In this document: positions 35,440 to 44,246 of the stretch, piece after piece
Layout: each line of letters starts with the position of its first letter
Numbering within the stretch: position 1 is the first letter of the stretch
Source: Marinomonas maritima
Lineage (GTDB): Bacteria; Pseudomonadota; Gammaproteobacteria; Pseudomonadales; Marinomonadaceae
Assembly (NCBI RefSeq): GCF_024435075.2
Contig: NZ_JAMZEG020000002.1
Coordinates: 1 to 64,000, forward strand
DNA length: 64,000 nucleotides
Reading direction: 5' to 3'
Made by a program: the position numbers and the translations under genes
Notes under the pieces: model-generated
Database searches by the model: none
The model's input: the letters and a program-made list of their open reading frames with translations, nothing else
What the model was told of the DNA's origin: nothing

Positions 35440-38037
35440 TTGAGTAATAAAAAAATTAACGACCCTCACATGCAGCGCGAAGCGTCTAAGTACGACAACC
35501 CGGTACCAAGCCGTGAATTCATTCTAGAGTTTCTTGCAACCCAAAATAAAAGCATGGGTCACTTTGACTTATGTGCTGCATTTTCGCTGACTGGCGAAGA
35601 TGAAATAGAAGCCCTCCGTCGTCGCCTCATTGCTATGTGTCGAGACAGCCAGCTAACCAGTAACCAAAATGATGAATACACGCCGATTTTGGAAAGTGAC
35701 CTAATAGAAGGTTATGTTCAAGGCAATAAAGAAGGTCATGGTTTCTTGTTACGTCAAAACGATGACGATATTTTCCTATCTTCTCGTCAAATGCAGAACG
35801 TGATGGATGGCGATAAAATAAAAGCACGTCTTTCTGGTCGCAGTGTTAAAGGCCGTTTAGACGGTGTTGTCGTTGAAGTGCTAGAACGTAAGCATATCCA
35901 AATGGTTGGTCGCTATTACCTAGAAAAAAATGGTCAAGAAAGCGGCACCGCATTTGTAACACCAGAGAATCCTCGTATTGCGCAAGATATTCAAATCACC
36001 ACAGATTCTGGTTTAACACCAAAACACGGCCAGTATGTTTTGGCTGAAATTGTGTCTTATGCGGAACGTGGCAAACCAGCACAAGGTCTTGTTAAGAAAA
36101 TTCTTGGTGACTTTATGGCACCGGGTGTTGAAATTGAAGTGGCGATGCATCGTTACGAGATTCCTCACGAATGGCCGGCGGCGGTTGAGAAGCAAGCCAA
36201 AAGTTTTACCGAAGAAGTATCAGAAGAAGACAAAGCACATCGAGTGGATCTTCGTGAGACACCCTTTGTGACGATTGATGGCGAAGACGCGCGCGACTTT
36301 GATGATGCCGTATATTGTGAGAAAACCGCTGGTGGATGGAAGTTGTTTGTCGCCATTGCCGATGTTTCCCATTATGTGAAAAAAGACTCCGCATTGGATG
36401 AAGAGGCCATTGTTCGTGGTAACTCTGTTTACTTCCCAGGTAAAGTGATTCCGATGTTGCCGGAAGTCTTGTCGAACGGTTTGTGTTCCTTGAATCCAGA
36501 CGTTGATCGTTTGGCGATGGTGGCAGAAATCTCGTTGACCACGAAAGGCAAGATGCGTGGCTTTAAGTTCTACGAGGGTTTGATTCGTTCTCATGCTCGC
36601 TTGACCTATTCTAAGGTCGCGAAAATGATTGCTGCGGAGCCAGAAGAGCAAGGAATGGAGTTACGCGAGCGTTACGCTTCTATTGTTTCTCATATTGATG
36701 ACTTGAACGGTCTGTATCACACATTAAAAGGCGCCCGTGATGAACGTGGTGCAATGGAGTTTGATACCATTGAAACCCGTATGGTGTTCGATGAAAACTC
36801 CAAGATAGAGCATATTATTCCCGTTGAGCGTAACGATGCTCATAAATTGATTGAAGAGTGTATGTTGTGCGCCAACGTGGCGACGGCAGAGTTATTGATT
36901 AAGGCGGACTTGCCGGCTTTGTTCCGTGTGCATGAAGGTCCAAAAGAAGATCGTTTGTTAACGCTGCGAACTTACTTAGGTTTGCTAGGATTGGAGCTGA
37001 TGGGTGGTTTGAAACCAACCCCAGACGATTACGCAAAACTGGCAGAACAGTTAAAAGGTCGTGCGGATTCTCGTAGCATTCAAACCATGATGTTGCGTTC
37101 TATGTCCCAAGCGGTTTATCAAGCAGATAACTTAGGCCACTTTGGTTTGAATTACGAAGCCTACACTCACTTTACGTCGCCTATTCGTCGCTATCCGGAT
37201 CTGTTAGTGCATCGTGCGATTCGTTATTTGATTCGTGGTGAAGGCCGCCCAGATGTGCGTCAGGCGCATCGTGTAGCGGGCAGTCTTGAGCTTAAAGAGC
37301 GTAAAATTTACGGTTACGATCATGCGGATATGGATGGCTTTGGCGATTCTTGTTCTGTGACAGAGCGCCGTGCCGATGAGGCAACGCGTGACGTAGAGGC
37401 TTGGTTGAAATGTCAGTACGTTGAGCAACATCTTGGCGAACCTTTTGTTGGAATTGTGACCGCGGTGACCTCGTTTGGTTTGTTCGTTGAGCTACAAGGT
37501 TTATTTGTCGATGGCTTGGTGCATATTTCAGGGCTTGGGCAAGATTACTTTGTTCACGATATGGAGCATCAAGCGATTATTGGCGAGCGTACAGGTCGTG
37601 TATTCCGTTTAGGCGATACATTGAAAGTCACTGTGGCCAGTGTGAATCTTGAGCAGCGTAAGATCGATTTAAGCTTGGATGATGCGGGCGCATCGCCATC
37701 GCGTCCTCGTAAAAAGGTAGAGCGCAACGACAGTACCGAGCTGGAAATGCAATTGGCTCAGTTGCCTCCGATTGAATTGGGTGGACGACCTAAACCTAAA
37801 GCGGCTAAAAAAGCAGACGTTAAAGGTGAGAAAACCACTAAAGACGCTAAAGAGCCAGATGGCAAAGCCAAGAAAAAGCGCCGTCCTCCTGTTTCTAAGG
37901 GCAAGCGTATTAGACAGAAGAAATCGGCGTCGGCAGCCGCTGCAGCAAGTGGTAAACCGGCCAGCGCGGCGGCCAAAAAGCCTAAAAAACCGAAGAAGCC
38001 AAAAAAGAACAATGCCAAGCCAAAAGCGAAAGATTGA
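35440..38037 (+). CDS. rnr: Ribonuclease R
   Basis: RNase R is a 3'-5' exoribonuclease that degrades structured RNA. It starts at TTG after AAGGA; the first residues MSNKKINDPHMQREASKYDN align with the known N-terminus (an ATG 10 codons later is the alternative). Of 865 residues, the first 230 hold the winged-helix and cold-shock domains, the RNB catalytic domain begins near IDGEDARDFDDAV (about 280), and an S1 domain lies at about 665-750. A very Lys/Ala-rich tail of about 110 residues closes the protein. rlmB follows after 54 bases, as in many gammaproteobacteria. Confidence 0.96.
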   Translation: MSNKKINDPHMQREASKYDNPVPSREFILEFLATQNKSMGHFDLCAAFSLTGEDEIEALRRRLIAMCRDSQLTSNQNDEYTPILESDLIEGYVQGNKEGHGFLLRQNDDDIFLSSRQMQNVMDGDKIKARLSGRSVKGRLDGVVVEVLERKHIQMVGRYYLEKNGQESGTAFVTPENPRIAQDIQITTDSGLTPKHGQYVLAEIVSYAERGKPAQGLVKKILGDFMAPGVEIEVAMHRYEIPHEWPAAVEKQAKSFTEEVSEEDKAHRVDLRETPFVTIDGEDARDFDDAVYCEKTAGGWKLFVAIADVSHYVKKDSALDEEAIVRGNSVYFPGKVIPMLPEVLSNGLCSLNPDVDRLAMVAEISLTTKGKMRGFKFYEGLIRSHARLTYSKVAKMIAAEPEEQGMELRERYASIVSHIDDLNGLYHTLKGARDERGAMEFDTIETRMVFDENSKIEHIIPVERNDAHKLIEECMLCANVATAELLIKADLPALFRVHEGPKEDRLLTLRTYLGLLGLELMGGLKPTPDDYAKLAEQLKGRADSRSIQTMMLRSMSQAVYQADNLGHFGLNYEAYTHFTSPIRRYPDLLVHRAIRYLIRGEGRPDVRQAHRVAGSLELKERKIYGYDHADMDGFGDSCSVTERRADEATRDVEAWLKCQYVEQHLGEPFVGIVTAVTSFGLFVELQGLFVDGLVHISGLGQDYFVHDMEHQAIIGERTGRVFRLGDTLKVTVASVNLEQRKIDLSLDDAGASPSRPRKKVERNDSTELEMQLAQLPPIELGGRPKPKAAKKADVKGEKTTKDAKEPDGKAKKKRRPPVSKGKRIRQKKSASAAAAASGKPASAAAKKPKKPKKPKKNNAKPKAKD

Positions 38038-38091
38038 TTTAGCGTTTTTTGAGTGACAGATTTTTTGAATTTATAGAGTAAAACGTAAAGC

Positions 38092-38859
38092 ATGTCAGAT
38101 TTAGAATGGATATTCGGCATTCATGCCGTGGAAAACGCGTTGACCCAACAGCCAGAGCGCGTGAAAGAAGTGCGCTTTCAAGAGGGTCGTGACGATAAGA
38201 AAAATCAGCGATTGGTACAGCTTTGTAAAACCAGCAAAGTGAACTACAGCGTGGTGCCTCGTAAAGAGTTAGACCAGTTGTTCACTAAGAACAAAGACCG
38301 TGTTGTGCACCAAGGTGTTGTGGCTTATACCACGATGACGAAAGCGGGTAACGAAGCTGACTTACATACCCTTGTTGCTGGTTTGGATGAAACACCGCTG
38401 ATTATCATTTTGGACGGTGTGACCGATCCGCATAACTTAGGCGCTTGTTTACGAAGTGCGGATGCGGCGGGTGCTCATGCAGTAGTGATGCCAAAAGACA
38501 ACTCAGCACCATTAAATGCCACGGTAAGCAAAGTAGCCTGTGGTGCAGCGGAAAGCATGCCTGTTTATGCGGTTACCAATCTTGCTCGTACGATGAAAAA
38601 GTTACAAGACCAAGGTGTTTGGATCTTTGGTACGGCAGGTGAAGCGACACAAACGATTTACGAGCAAGACTTGTCCATTCCTACCGCGATTGTGATGGGT
38701 GCGGAAGGCGACGGCATGCGTCGCTTAACTCGCGAGCAATGCGATTATTTGGTGAAATTGCCAATGGCTGGTGTGGTTTCTAGTTTGAATGTGTCGGTAG
38801 CGACTGGCATTTGCTTGTTCGAAGCCGTACGTCAGCGTGCTGTCAAAGCAAAAGGGTAA
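38092..38859 (+). CDS. rlmB: 23S rRNA (guanosine-2251-2'-O)-methyltransferase
   Basis: A SpoU-family enzyme methylating G2251 in the ribosomal P-loop. The 255 residues have an N-terminal substrate-binding domain starting IFGIHAVENAL and the C-terminal knotted domain with GVTDPHNLGACLRSADAAGA (motif 1), MGAEGDGMRRLT (motif 2) and MAGVVSSLNVSVATGI (motif 3). It follows rnr, the usual partner. Confidence 0.96.
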   Translation: MSDLEWIFGIHAVENALTQQPERVKEVRFQEGRDDKKNQRLVQLCKTSKVNYSVVPRKELDQLFTKNKDRVVHQGVVAYTTMTKAGNEADLHTLVAGLDETPLIIILDGVTDPHNLGACLRSADAAGAHAVVMPKDNSAPLNATVSKVACGAAESMPVYAVTNLARTMKKLQDQGVWIFGTAGEATQTIYEQDLSIPTAIVMGAEGDGMRRLTREQCDYLVKLPMAGVVSSLNVSVATGICLFEAVRQRAVKAKG

Positions 38860-38869
38860 GGGGTAAGGC

Positions 38870-39931
38870 GTGTTTAAGCAGTTTACTATTCAAGCGCCAT
38901 TACCTGCGATTGAAGCCGAATTACAGCAGAAAATTGATGGCAAAACCAAACCCTTAGGGGCGTTGGGTGAATTGGAAAATATCGCTTTTCAGCTGGGTCG
39001 TATTCAGCAAACGTCCACACCTAATGTGTCGAACGCTAAGATGGTCGTTTTTGCGGCAGATCATGGCGTGGTGGCTCAAGGTATTAGTTTGTTTCCTCAA
39101 GAAGTCACACCGCAAATGGTGATGAATTTCTTGATGGGCGGTGCGGCGGTCAGTGTGTTTTGTGAACAGCACCATGTGCCTTTACGAGTGGTAGATGTAG
39201 GCGTGAATGCGGCGCTTGATGAACATCCATTATTGGGTAATCGCAAGGTCGCGTTTGCTTCCAAAGATTTCAGCCAAGAGGCGGCCATGTCTGCTGAGCA
39301 GGTTGCACAATCGATACAAGCTGGTGTCGACGAAGCGGATTTTGCTATTGATGATGGTGTGAATTTGTTGATGTTTGGTGAGATGGGCATAGGTAATACC
39401 TGTGTCTCTTCTTGCATGATGACGGCGTTAATTGGCGTTAGCGCGACGGACAGTGCTGGACGTGGAACCGGATTGGATTCTGCTGGTGTGTCTCATAAAG
39501 TGCAGATAATCGAGCAGTCATTGCGTCGTGCAGAACACGCAACGGGTCAAGTAATGTCTGAATGGAGTGCACAGACGTTAGCAGAACAAGTGGGTGGTTT
39601 TGAAATTTTGGCGATGGCTGGCGCTATGTTGCAATCAGCACAACGTCAGACCGCGTTTGTTGTTGATGGTTTTATTTGCTCTGTTGCTTTGTTGTTTGCC
39701 CAAAAAGTAGTACCTAATGTGCGCGAATACGCCATTTTTGCTCATCAGTCGAATGAGAAAGCACACAAAATGTTGTTGAGTCATTTAAGCGCGGAACCCA
39801 TTTTGTCCTTGGATTTACGCTTAGGGGAAGGTTCTGGTGCAATTTTAGCGTATCCCCTTATTAAGAGTGCCTGTGTTTTTCTGAAAAACATGGCGAGCTT
39901 TGAAAGTGCAGGCGTTAGCGATTCTAAATAA
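38870..39931 (+). CDS. cobT: Nicotinate-nucleotide--dimethylbenzimidazole phosphoribosyltransferase
   Basis: CobT activates dimethylbenzimidazole to alpha-ribazole phosphate for the lower ligand of B12. The 353 residues contain DKPLG-like KTKPLGALGELE at the N-terminus, FAADHGV, GEMGIGNTCVSS and the catalytic LRLGEGSGA, Glu near residue 321. The start is GTG after AAGGGGTAAGG, 10 bases after rlmB, so read-through from rnr-rlmB is possible. First gene of a cob run continuing to cobO. Confidence 0.95.
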   Translation: MFKQFTIQAPLPAIEAELQQKIDGKTKPLGALGELENIAFQLGRIQQTSTPNVSNAKMVVFAADHGVVAQGISLFPQEVTPQMVMNFLMGGAAVSVFCEQHHVPLRVVDVGVNAALDEHPLLGNRKVAFASKDFSQEAAMSAEQVAQSIQAGVDEADFAIDDGVNLLMFGEMGIGNTCVSSCMMTALIGVSATDSAGRGTGLDSAGVSHKVQIIEQSLRRAEHATGQVMSEWSAQTLAEQVGGFEILAMAGAMLQSAQRQTAFVVDGFICSVALLFAQKVVPNVREYAIFAHQSNEKAHKMLLSHLSAEPILSLDLRLGEGSGAILAYPLIKSACVFLKNMASFESAGVSDSK

Positions 39932-39954
39932 CATGGTTATTACTTGGGGTAAGC

Positions 39955-40740
39955 ATGAAAGGCATGATAATGAGTCCTTATTGGCAAGGCTTTAAACGCA
40001 GCCTTGTTACCTATACACGAATTCCATTAAAAGTGGATTGGAGCGATGACATAAAGCACACCCCAGCGGTGTGCTTTTTACCATGGATTGGCGTGGTTGT
40101 TGCCTTATTGAGCGCTTGGCCGTTGTGGTTTGATTGGTCTTCGTCTTTGCAAGCACTACTGATGTTATTGACATCGGTATTGTTGACCGGTGGGTTTCAT
40201 GAAGATGGTCTGATGGACAGTTGTGATGGTTTGGTTGGTGGCTGGGACAAAGAGCAGCGTTTGTCGATCATGAAAGATTCACGTATCGGCAGTTATGCGG
40301 CCTTGTCTATTTGGTTTTCTCTGTCGCTAAAGTGGCTGCTGCTTAGTGAGCTTTTGGCTATTATCCCCGCGTCTTTTTTAGGCTTTATTTATACCTTGGC
40401 TGCTTGGTGCGCTGTGCATGTGATGGCCAGAGCGATACCGCTTGTGCTGATGAACAGTTTAGATTATGTGACTGTGGAGCAAAGTAAAGCGTCCAGTATG
40501 ATTGCAACATTGACCTCGAGTCAGTGGGGCATCGCATTGGCACCTTGTCTACTTTTTGGTTTGTTGGCGTTTAATGTCTTTGACTTAATCATCACCCTGA
40601 TGCTTGCCGCTGGTTTAGTCTTTTTGTTGCGTGTTTATTTGCGTAAGAAAATAGAGGGGTTCAATGGCGATACCTTAGGGGCGGGTGAGCAAATTGGTGA
40701 GATTTTTATCATCTTATGTTTGCTGGTGTCTTATTCGTGA
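39955..40740 (+). CDS. cobS: Adenosylcobinamide-GDP ribazoletransferase
   Basis: CobS, an inner-membrane enzyme, joins adenosylcobinamide-GDP with alpha-ribazole (phosphate) to finish B12. The 261 residues have multiple hydrophobic helices and the metal-binding signature GGFHEDGLMDSCDGL at about 81-95, then DSRIGSYA. MSPYWQGF at 39970 is an alternative start. It overlaps the next gene by four bases (GTGA). Confidence 0.94.
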   Translation: MKGMIMSPYWQGFKRSLVTYTRIPLKVDWSDDIKHTPAVCFLPWIGVVVALLSAWPLWFDWSSSLQALLMLLTSVLLTGGFHEDGLMDSCDGLVGGWDKEQRLSIMKDSRIGSYAALSIWFSLSLKWLLLSELLAIIPASFLGFIYTLAAWCAVHVMARAIPLVLMNSLDYVTVEQSKASSMIATLTSSQWGIALAPCLLFGLLAFNVFDLIITLMLAAGLVFLLRVYLRKKIEGFNGDTLGAGEQIGEIFIILCLLVSYS

Positions 40741-41327
40741 AGTTGTATCTGATACGCCATCCGCGGCCGGATGTGAAAAAAGGTTTGTGCTATGGCGATA
40801 TGGATGTGCCTCTTGCTGAAGGTTGGGAAGCTGGAGCGCAGGCGTTAAAAAAGGCCTTGTCGATCGAGTTTGATATGCTCTCAAGTATGAGTTACCACAG
40901 TCCATTAAGTCGCGCGTCTAAACTGGCCAATTTTATTACGGATGGCTGTTCGCAGTCGGTTGATGCATTAAAAGAATTGGATTTTGGCGATTGGGAAGGT
41001 TTATGTTGGCAAGATATTCCAAAGACTGAAATTGATAGTTGGGCGGAGAATATAGTTCATGCTGCGCCGTATAACGGCGAATCGTTACAAGTTGTAGCGG
41101 ATCGTGTTTGGCAATGGTGGTTGTCGGTCAAAGATACGTCGGCCGAGCACGTCGTTGTGACAGCGCATTCAGGTGTTATAAAAGTGTTTGTTAGTTTGCT
41201 TTGCCAATGGCCTTTGGCGCAATGTCACCGTATTGACGTCGGATTTAGTAGTTTGACTGAATTTTCAGTCCAAGGCGACTTTGTGGTATTAAAGCGTTTG
41301 GGTGCTGGCGACTGGGTTTCTGCTTAA
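40737..41327 (+). CDS. cobC: Histidine phosphatase, probable alpha-ribazole phosphatase (CobC-like)
   Basis: CobC-type phosphatases remove the phosphate from alpha-ribazole phosphate or adenosylcobalamin phosphate. I start at the GTG overlapping the cobS stop, giving 196 residues from KLYLIRHPRP. The phosphohistidine motif is RHP instead of the common RHG; the second catalytic His lies in VVVTAHSGV (about 136-144), and the acidic DFGDWEG is conserved. Position between cobS and cobO favours the B12 role over general phosphoglycerate-mutase activities. Confidence 0.85.
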   Translation: MKLYLIRHPRPDVKKGLCYGDMDVPLAEGWEAGAQALKKALSIEFDMLSSMSYHSPLSRASKLANFITDGCSQSVDALKELDFGDWEGLCWQDIPKTEIDSWAENIVHAAPYNGESLQVVADRVWQWWLSVKDTSAEHVVVTAHSGVIKVFVSLLCQWPLAQCHRIDVGFSSLTEFSVQGDFVVLKRLGAGDWVSA

Positions 41328-41349
41328 GTTTTTTGAGAAAAAATTAAAA

Positions 41350-41964
41350 ATGCTACTATATTTTTTGGGTATGTTTGGGATTGCTGCGTTTGCAATTACC
41401 GGGGTTATTTCCTCCGGTAAAAAAGACATGGATCTTTTTAGCGTGGTGTTTCTGGGGATGGTGACGTCTCTTGGCGGCGGCACGATACGAGACACCGTGT
41501 TATCGGTTGAAGCTGTGTATTGGGTCAAAGATACATCGTATCTGTGGGTGGCTTTTTTGTCTTCTGCTCTTGCTTTTTTTATCGTTCGATTTATTGATGA
41601 CAAGAAAGCTGTTTTTCATTATGCCGACTCGTTTGGTTTAGCCTTGTTTACTGTGGTAGCGACGGAAAAAGTGTTGAATCTCGGTTTTCCGCCAACCATT
41701 GCTATTACTATGGGGATTATTACCGGTGTGGCGGGTGGCATTATTCGCGATGTATTAAGCCACCGTCCGCCTTTAGTATTAGGTCGAGAATTCTATGCAA
41801 CGCCGGCTTTTTTAGGGGCGTTGTTGTTAGTGCTACTTGAAAAAAATATACCTGCACATGAGTTTAACTCGATTTACGCTGTGGCTTTAGTCTTTATACT
41901 AAGGGTGTTTGCGATACATAAAGACTTATATTACCCAAGCTGGTTACTCTACAAAAAGAGATAG
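41350..41964 (+). CDS. TRIC/UPF0126 trimeric intracellular cation channel family protein
   Basis: A 204-residue inner-membrane protein of two similar halves, each with GxxRD-type motifs: GMVTSLGGGTIRDTV (about 37-51) and GVAGGIIRDVLS (about 122-133). Seven hydrophobic segments are likely. Prokaryotic TRIC-type proteins form potassium-permeable channels, but the physiological role in bacteria is unclear. A GTG 48 bases upstream inside the phosphatase gene is an alternative start. It sits inside the cobalamin run, between the phosphatase and the adenosyltransferase. Confidence 0.88.
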   Translation: MLLYFLGMFGIAAFAITGVISSGKKDMDLFSVVFLGMVTSLGGGTIRDTVLSVEAVYWVKDTSYLWVAFLSSALAFFIVRFIDDKKAVFHYADSFGLALFTVVATEKVLNLGFPPTIAITMGIITGVAGGIIRDVLSHRPPLVLGREFYATPAFLGALLLVLLEKNIPAHEFNSIYAVALVFILRVFAIHKDLYYPSWLLYKKR

Positions 41965-41967
41965 ATT

Positions 41968-42597
41968 ATGACGGAACAATCGAACACTAAGCAGACTGAA
42001 CAAGATAATGTAGACAAAAATGAAGCGCGTTTATTAAAAAAGAAAGCCGTTGTTGATCAGCGTATTGCGGCCGCAACAGAAGAGCGTGGCGTGACTATTT
42101 TGCTTACTGGAAATGGTAAAGGTAAGAGCTCTAGTGCATTTGGCACCATGGCGCGTGCTTTGGGTCATGGTCAAAAAAGCGCGGTCATTCAGTTTATCAA
42201 AGGTCGCAAAGCCACGGGTGAGCAATTATTTTTTGGTTCGCATCCGTTAGTCGACTTTCATGTTATGGGGCATGGTTTTACGTGGGAAACACGTAACCCT
42301 GAGTTGGAAAAAGAAGCCGCAGAGCAAGCTTGGGCATTGGCAAAGGGCGTATTGTCAGATTCAAGCGTGCATTTTGTCTTGTTGGATGAAATCACTTATA
42401 TGTATAAATATGGCTATCTTAATGAAGCCGATTTGATTGCTGCGCTTGCTGCTCGTCCAGCACATCAAAATGTGATGATGACGGGTCGCACAGCGCCAAG
42501 GGCGTTATTAGACAGCGTCGATACGCACAGTAAAATAGCAAATGAGCGTCATGCCTTTGCAAATGGTGTCAAAGCGCAAGTGGGCATTGAATGGTAG
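41968..42597 (+). CDS. cobO: Corrinoid adenosyltransferase (CobA/CobO type)
   Basis: Transfers the adenosyl group of ATP to cob(I)alamin and precursors. The 209 residues contain the P-loop LLTGNGKGKSSSAFG at about 45-59, VIQFIKGRKATGEQ, and LLDEITYMYKYGYL, all typical. The charged N-terminus is a variable extension. It is 3 bases after the TRIC-type gene and overlaps the next gene by 7 bases. Confidence 0.94.
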   Translation: MTEQSNTKQTEQDNVDKNEARLLKKKAVVDQRIAAATEERGVTILLTGNGKGKSSSAFGTMARALGHGQKSAVIQFIKGRKATGEQLFFGSHPLVDFHVMGHGFTWETRNPELEKEAAEQAWALAKGVLSDSSVHFVLLDEITYMYKYGYLNEADLIAALAARPAHQNVMMTGRTAPRALLDSVDTHSKIANERHAFANGVKAQVGIEW

Positions 42598-43652
42598 TTC
42601 GCTTTGCGAGCTACAATACCGCATTGAGCCGATCCCATCCGGGGGCACTTTTGGCAGCACTCAAGTCCAGCAAGGACAAACAAGTGCTCGCCACCATCGC
42701 GTTATTGCAAGAAGTACGCCCCGACATTATCTTGCTGAATGAGGTTGATTTTGATGCCTCAGGCGAGACCGTTACGCTTTTACAGTCTTTGCTAAGAAAG
42801 CCTTCCTCAACTCGCACAGGGTTGGACTATCCCTTCTTCTTTTGTCAGCCCGTTAATACTGGAGTGCCTTCTGGTCGAGATTTTGACAAAGATGGGGACG
42901 CGACAGATAAAGGCGCTGACGCGTTAGGTTTCGGTGATTTCCCAGGTCAATACGGTATGCTGCTGTTATCACGTTTCCCGATTGATCACTTGGCTTCTCG
43001 CACTTTTCAACATTTTTTATGGCGCGATATGCCAAACGCACATTTACCAAAGTACACTTCTGGAGACGCTTGGTTTAATGACGAAGATTTGGCTGTGTTG
43101 CCTTTGTCATCAAAATCTCATTGGGATGTGGCGATAAAAGTGAATGCTCAAGCGCTGCATTGTTTGTGCTCTCATCCAACACCTCCTGTCTTTGATGGTG
43201 CCGAACGCCGAAATTTTTGTCGTAATCAAGATGAAATTCATTTTTGGTCAGACTATCTTTCAAAATCGCCTTATATTATCGACGATCAAGGGCGTCGAGG
43301 TGGGTTGGAGGGCGGTGATTTTGTGTTGCTAGGGGATTTGAATGCCTCTCCTTATGAAGGGGATTCTGATAGGACAGCGATTCAAAACTTACTGGCGCAC
43401 CCCGCCATGTCAGCAATCGGGTTTCCAACCAGTCGCGGTGGAGTTGAACACTCACCGAAAGTTGATGCAAAGCACAGTGCTTATCACACTGCTGTGTGGC
43501 GTATGCAGGCAGATTATGTCAGGCCTAGTCGTTTGCTTGAAACCGTTGGACAAGCAGTATTTTGGCCTGACTCTCGTGACAATCAACACTCTCTTCTTAG
43601 CAATACTTCAGATCATCGCCTTGTTTATCTAGATGTCATCATTAAGCCTTAA
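42591..43652 (+). CDS. Endonuclease/exonuclease/phosphatase (EEP) family protein
   Basis: The 353-residue protein has the EEP layout: RFASYNTAL at the start, ILLNEVDFD with the catalytic Glu at about 51-56, GDLNAS (about 245-250) and the C-terminal SDHRLVYLDV. The substrate could be DNA, RNA, or a phosphoester-containing small molecule; no signal peptide is seen. It overlaps cobO by seven bases, so it is translated from the same message, although no link with B12 is known to me. Confidence 0.85.
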   Translation: MVVRFASYNTALSRSHPGALLAALKSSKDKQVLATIALLQEVRPDIILLNEVDFDASGETVTLLQSLLRKPSSTRTGLDYPFFFCQPVNTGVPSGRDFDKDGDATDKGADALGFGDFPGQYGMLLLSRFPIDHLASRTFQHFLWRDMPNAHLPKYTSGDAWFNDEDLAVLPLSSKSHWDVAIKVNAQALHCLCSHPTPPVFDGAERRNFCRNQDEIHFWSDYLSKSPYIIDDQGRRGGLEGGDFVLLGDLNASPYEGDSDRTAIQNLLAHPAMSAIGFPTSRGGVEHSPKVDAKHSAYHTAVWRMQADYVRPSRLLETVGQAVFWPDSRDNQHSLLSNTSDHRLVYLDVIIKP

Positions 43653-43661
43653 AAAAACAAA

Positions 43662-43676
43662 TGAGATTTATTCTCA
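43662..43676. promoter_or_regulatory. Fur-box-like palindrome, distal
   Basis: TGAGATTTATTCTCA has perfect 5-bp-plus arms (TGAGA/TCTCA) and is rich in the TGAGAAT-like half-sites used by Fur. It lies 31 bases before the better box at 43707. Confidence 0.5.
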
Positions 43677-43706
43677 TATAAGCTAGATATTTTTAAAATC
43701 ATGTAC

Positions 43707-43725
43707 GATAATGATTCTCATTAAG
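43707..43725 (+). promoter_or_regulatory. Fur box of the Ni-SOD operon
   Basis: GATAATGATTCTCATTA matches the Fur consensus GATAATGATAATCATTATC at nearly every position. GATAAT at 43707-43712 could also act as -10, with a poor -35 (TAGATA) 17 bases before. The box lies 40 bases before the first gene of the operon, so iron-dependent repression is expected. Confidence 0.75.
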
Positions 43726-43762
43726 TTTTATTAATCCAATACAAAAGATCGCGGAGGAAATA

Positions 43763-44206
43763 ATGCAGAACTGGGAACGTTTAACAAGACAAGCCAATAG
43801 AGCCTATTCAAATCATGCTTTTTCGGATGCCGTTGAGTTAAATCAACAGGCATTAATGCAAGCTGAAATGTCATTCGATGATGACTTTTATCGTGATGCT
43901 GAGTCGGCCGTTGCTGCAGCCGCAGTGAGCTTTTTAAATATTGCGGAATCTTATACGGCGCTGGGCGATTTCGTTTCTGCGAATACGCAATTTGAAAATG
44001 CGGTCAATTTTCTACAGGCCGTTCTTGTTCGCCCTGATCTAGATGGCGAGCAAAGGGGGCTTATTACGAGAACGGCGACACACATTCGTTTTGAGTGGGA
44101 GTTGTTTTCTCAAACTTATAGTAAGCATGTATCAACTCAGAGCAAAGCCCTGATGCAAGCCTTGTCTAATGCTGTTCCTAGTTCAGAAACCATGGTTCAC
44201 CATTAA
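43763..44206 (+). CDS. Uncharacterised helical-repeat (TPR-like) protein of the Ni-SOD operon
   Basis: The 147-residue protein looks all-helical. Two stretches resemble TPR units (about 8-32, ANRAYSNHAFSDAVELNQQA, and about 55-85, LNIAESYTALGDFVSANTQF). There is no signal peptide, and the C-terminal His pair is unremarkable. The start has a GCGGAGGAAA site. It is the first gene after the Fur box and is followed within 40 bases by the small membrane protein and sodN. Function unknown; a role in SOD maturation or metal supply is an inference from position only. Confidence 0.75.
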   Translation: MQNWERLTRQANRAYSNHAFSDAVELNQQALMQAEMSFDDDFYRDAESAVAAAAVSFLNIAESYTALGDFVSANTQFENAVNFLQAVLVRPDLDGEQRGLITRTATHIRFEWELFSQTYSKHVSTQSKALMQALSNAVPSSETMVHH

Positions 44207-44246
44207 TCATCCCTGTTCATCTAACGCCATTAATAAGGGTCATTGT

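Noticed and set aside
37758..38120. Minus-strand frame opposite the RNase R tail
   Set aside because: It is the complement of the Lys/Ala-rich tail, giving a low-complexity Phe/Leu-rich translation.
38860..38869. Possible cobalamin riboswitch before cobT
   Set aside because: Only ten bases separate rlmB from cobT, leaving no room for the B12-box structure, and none is seen before rnr.
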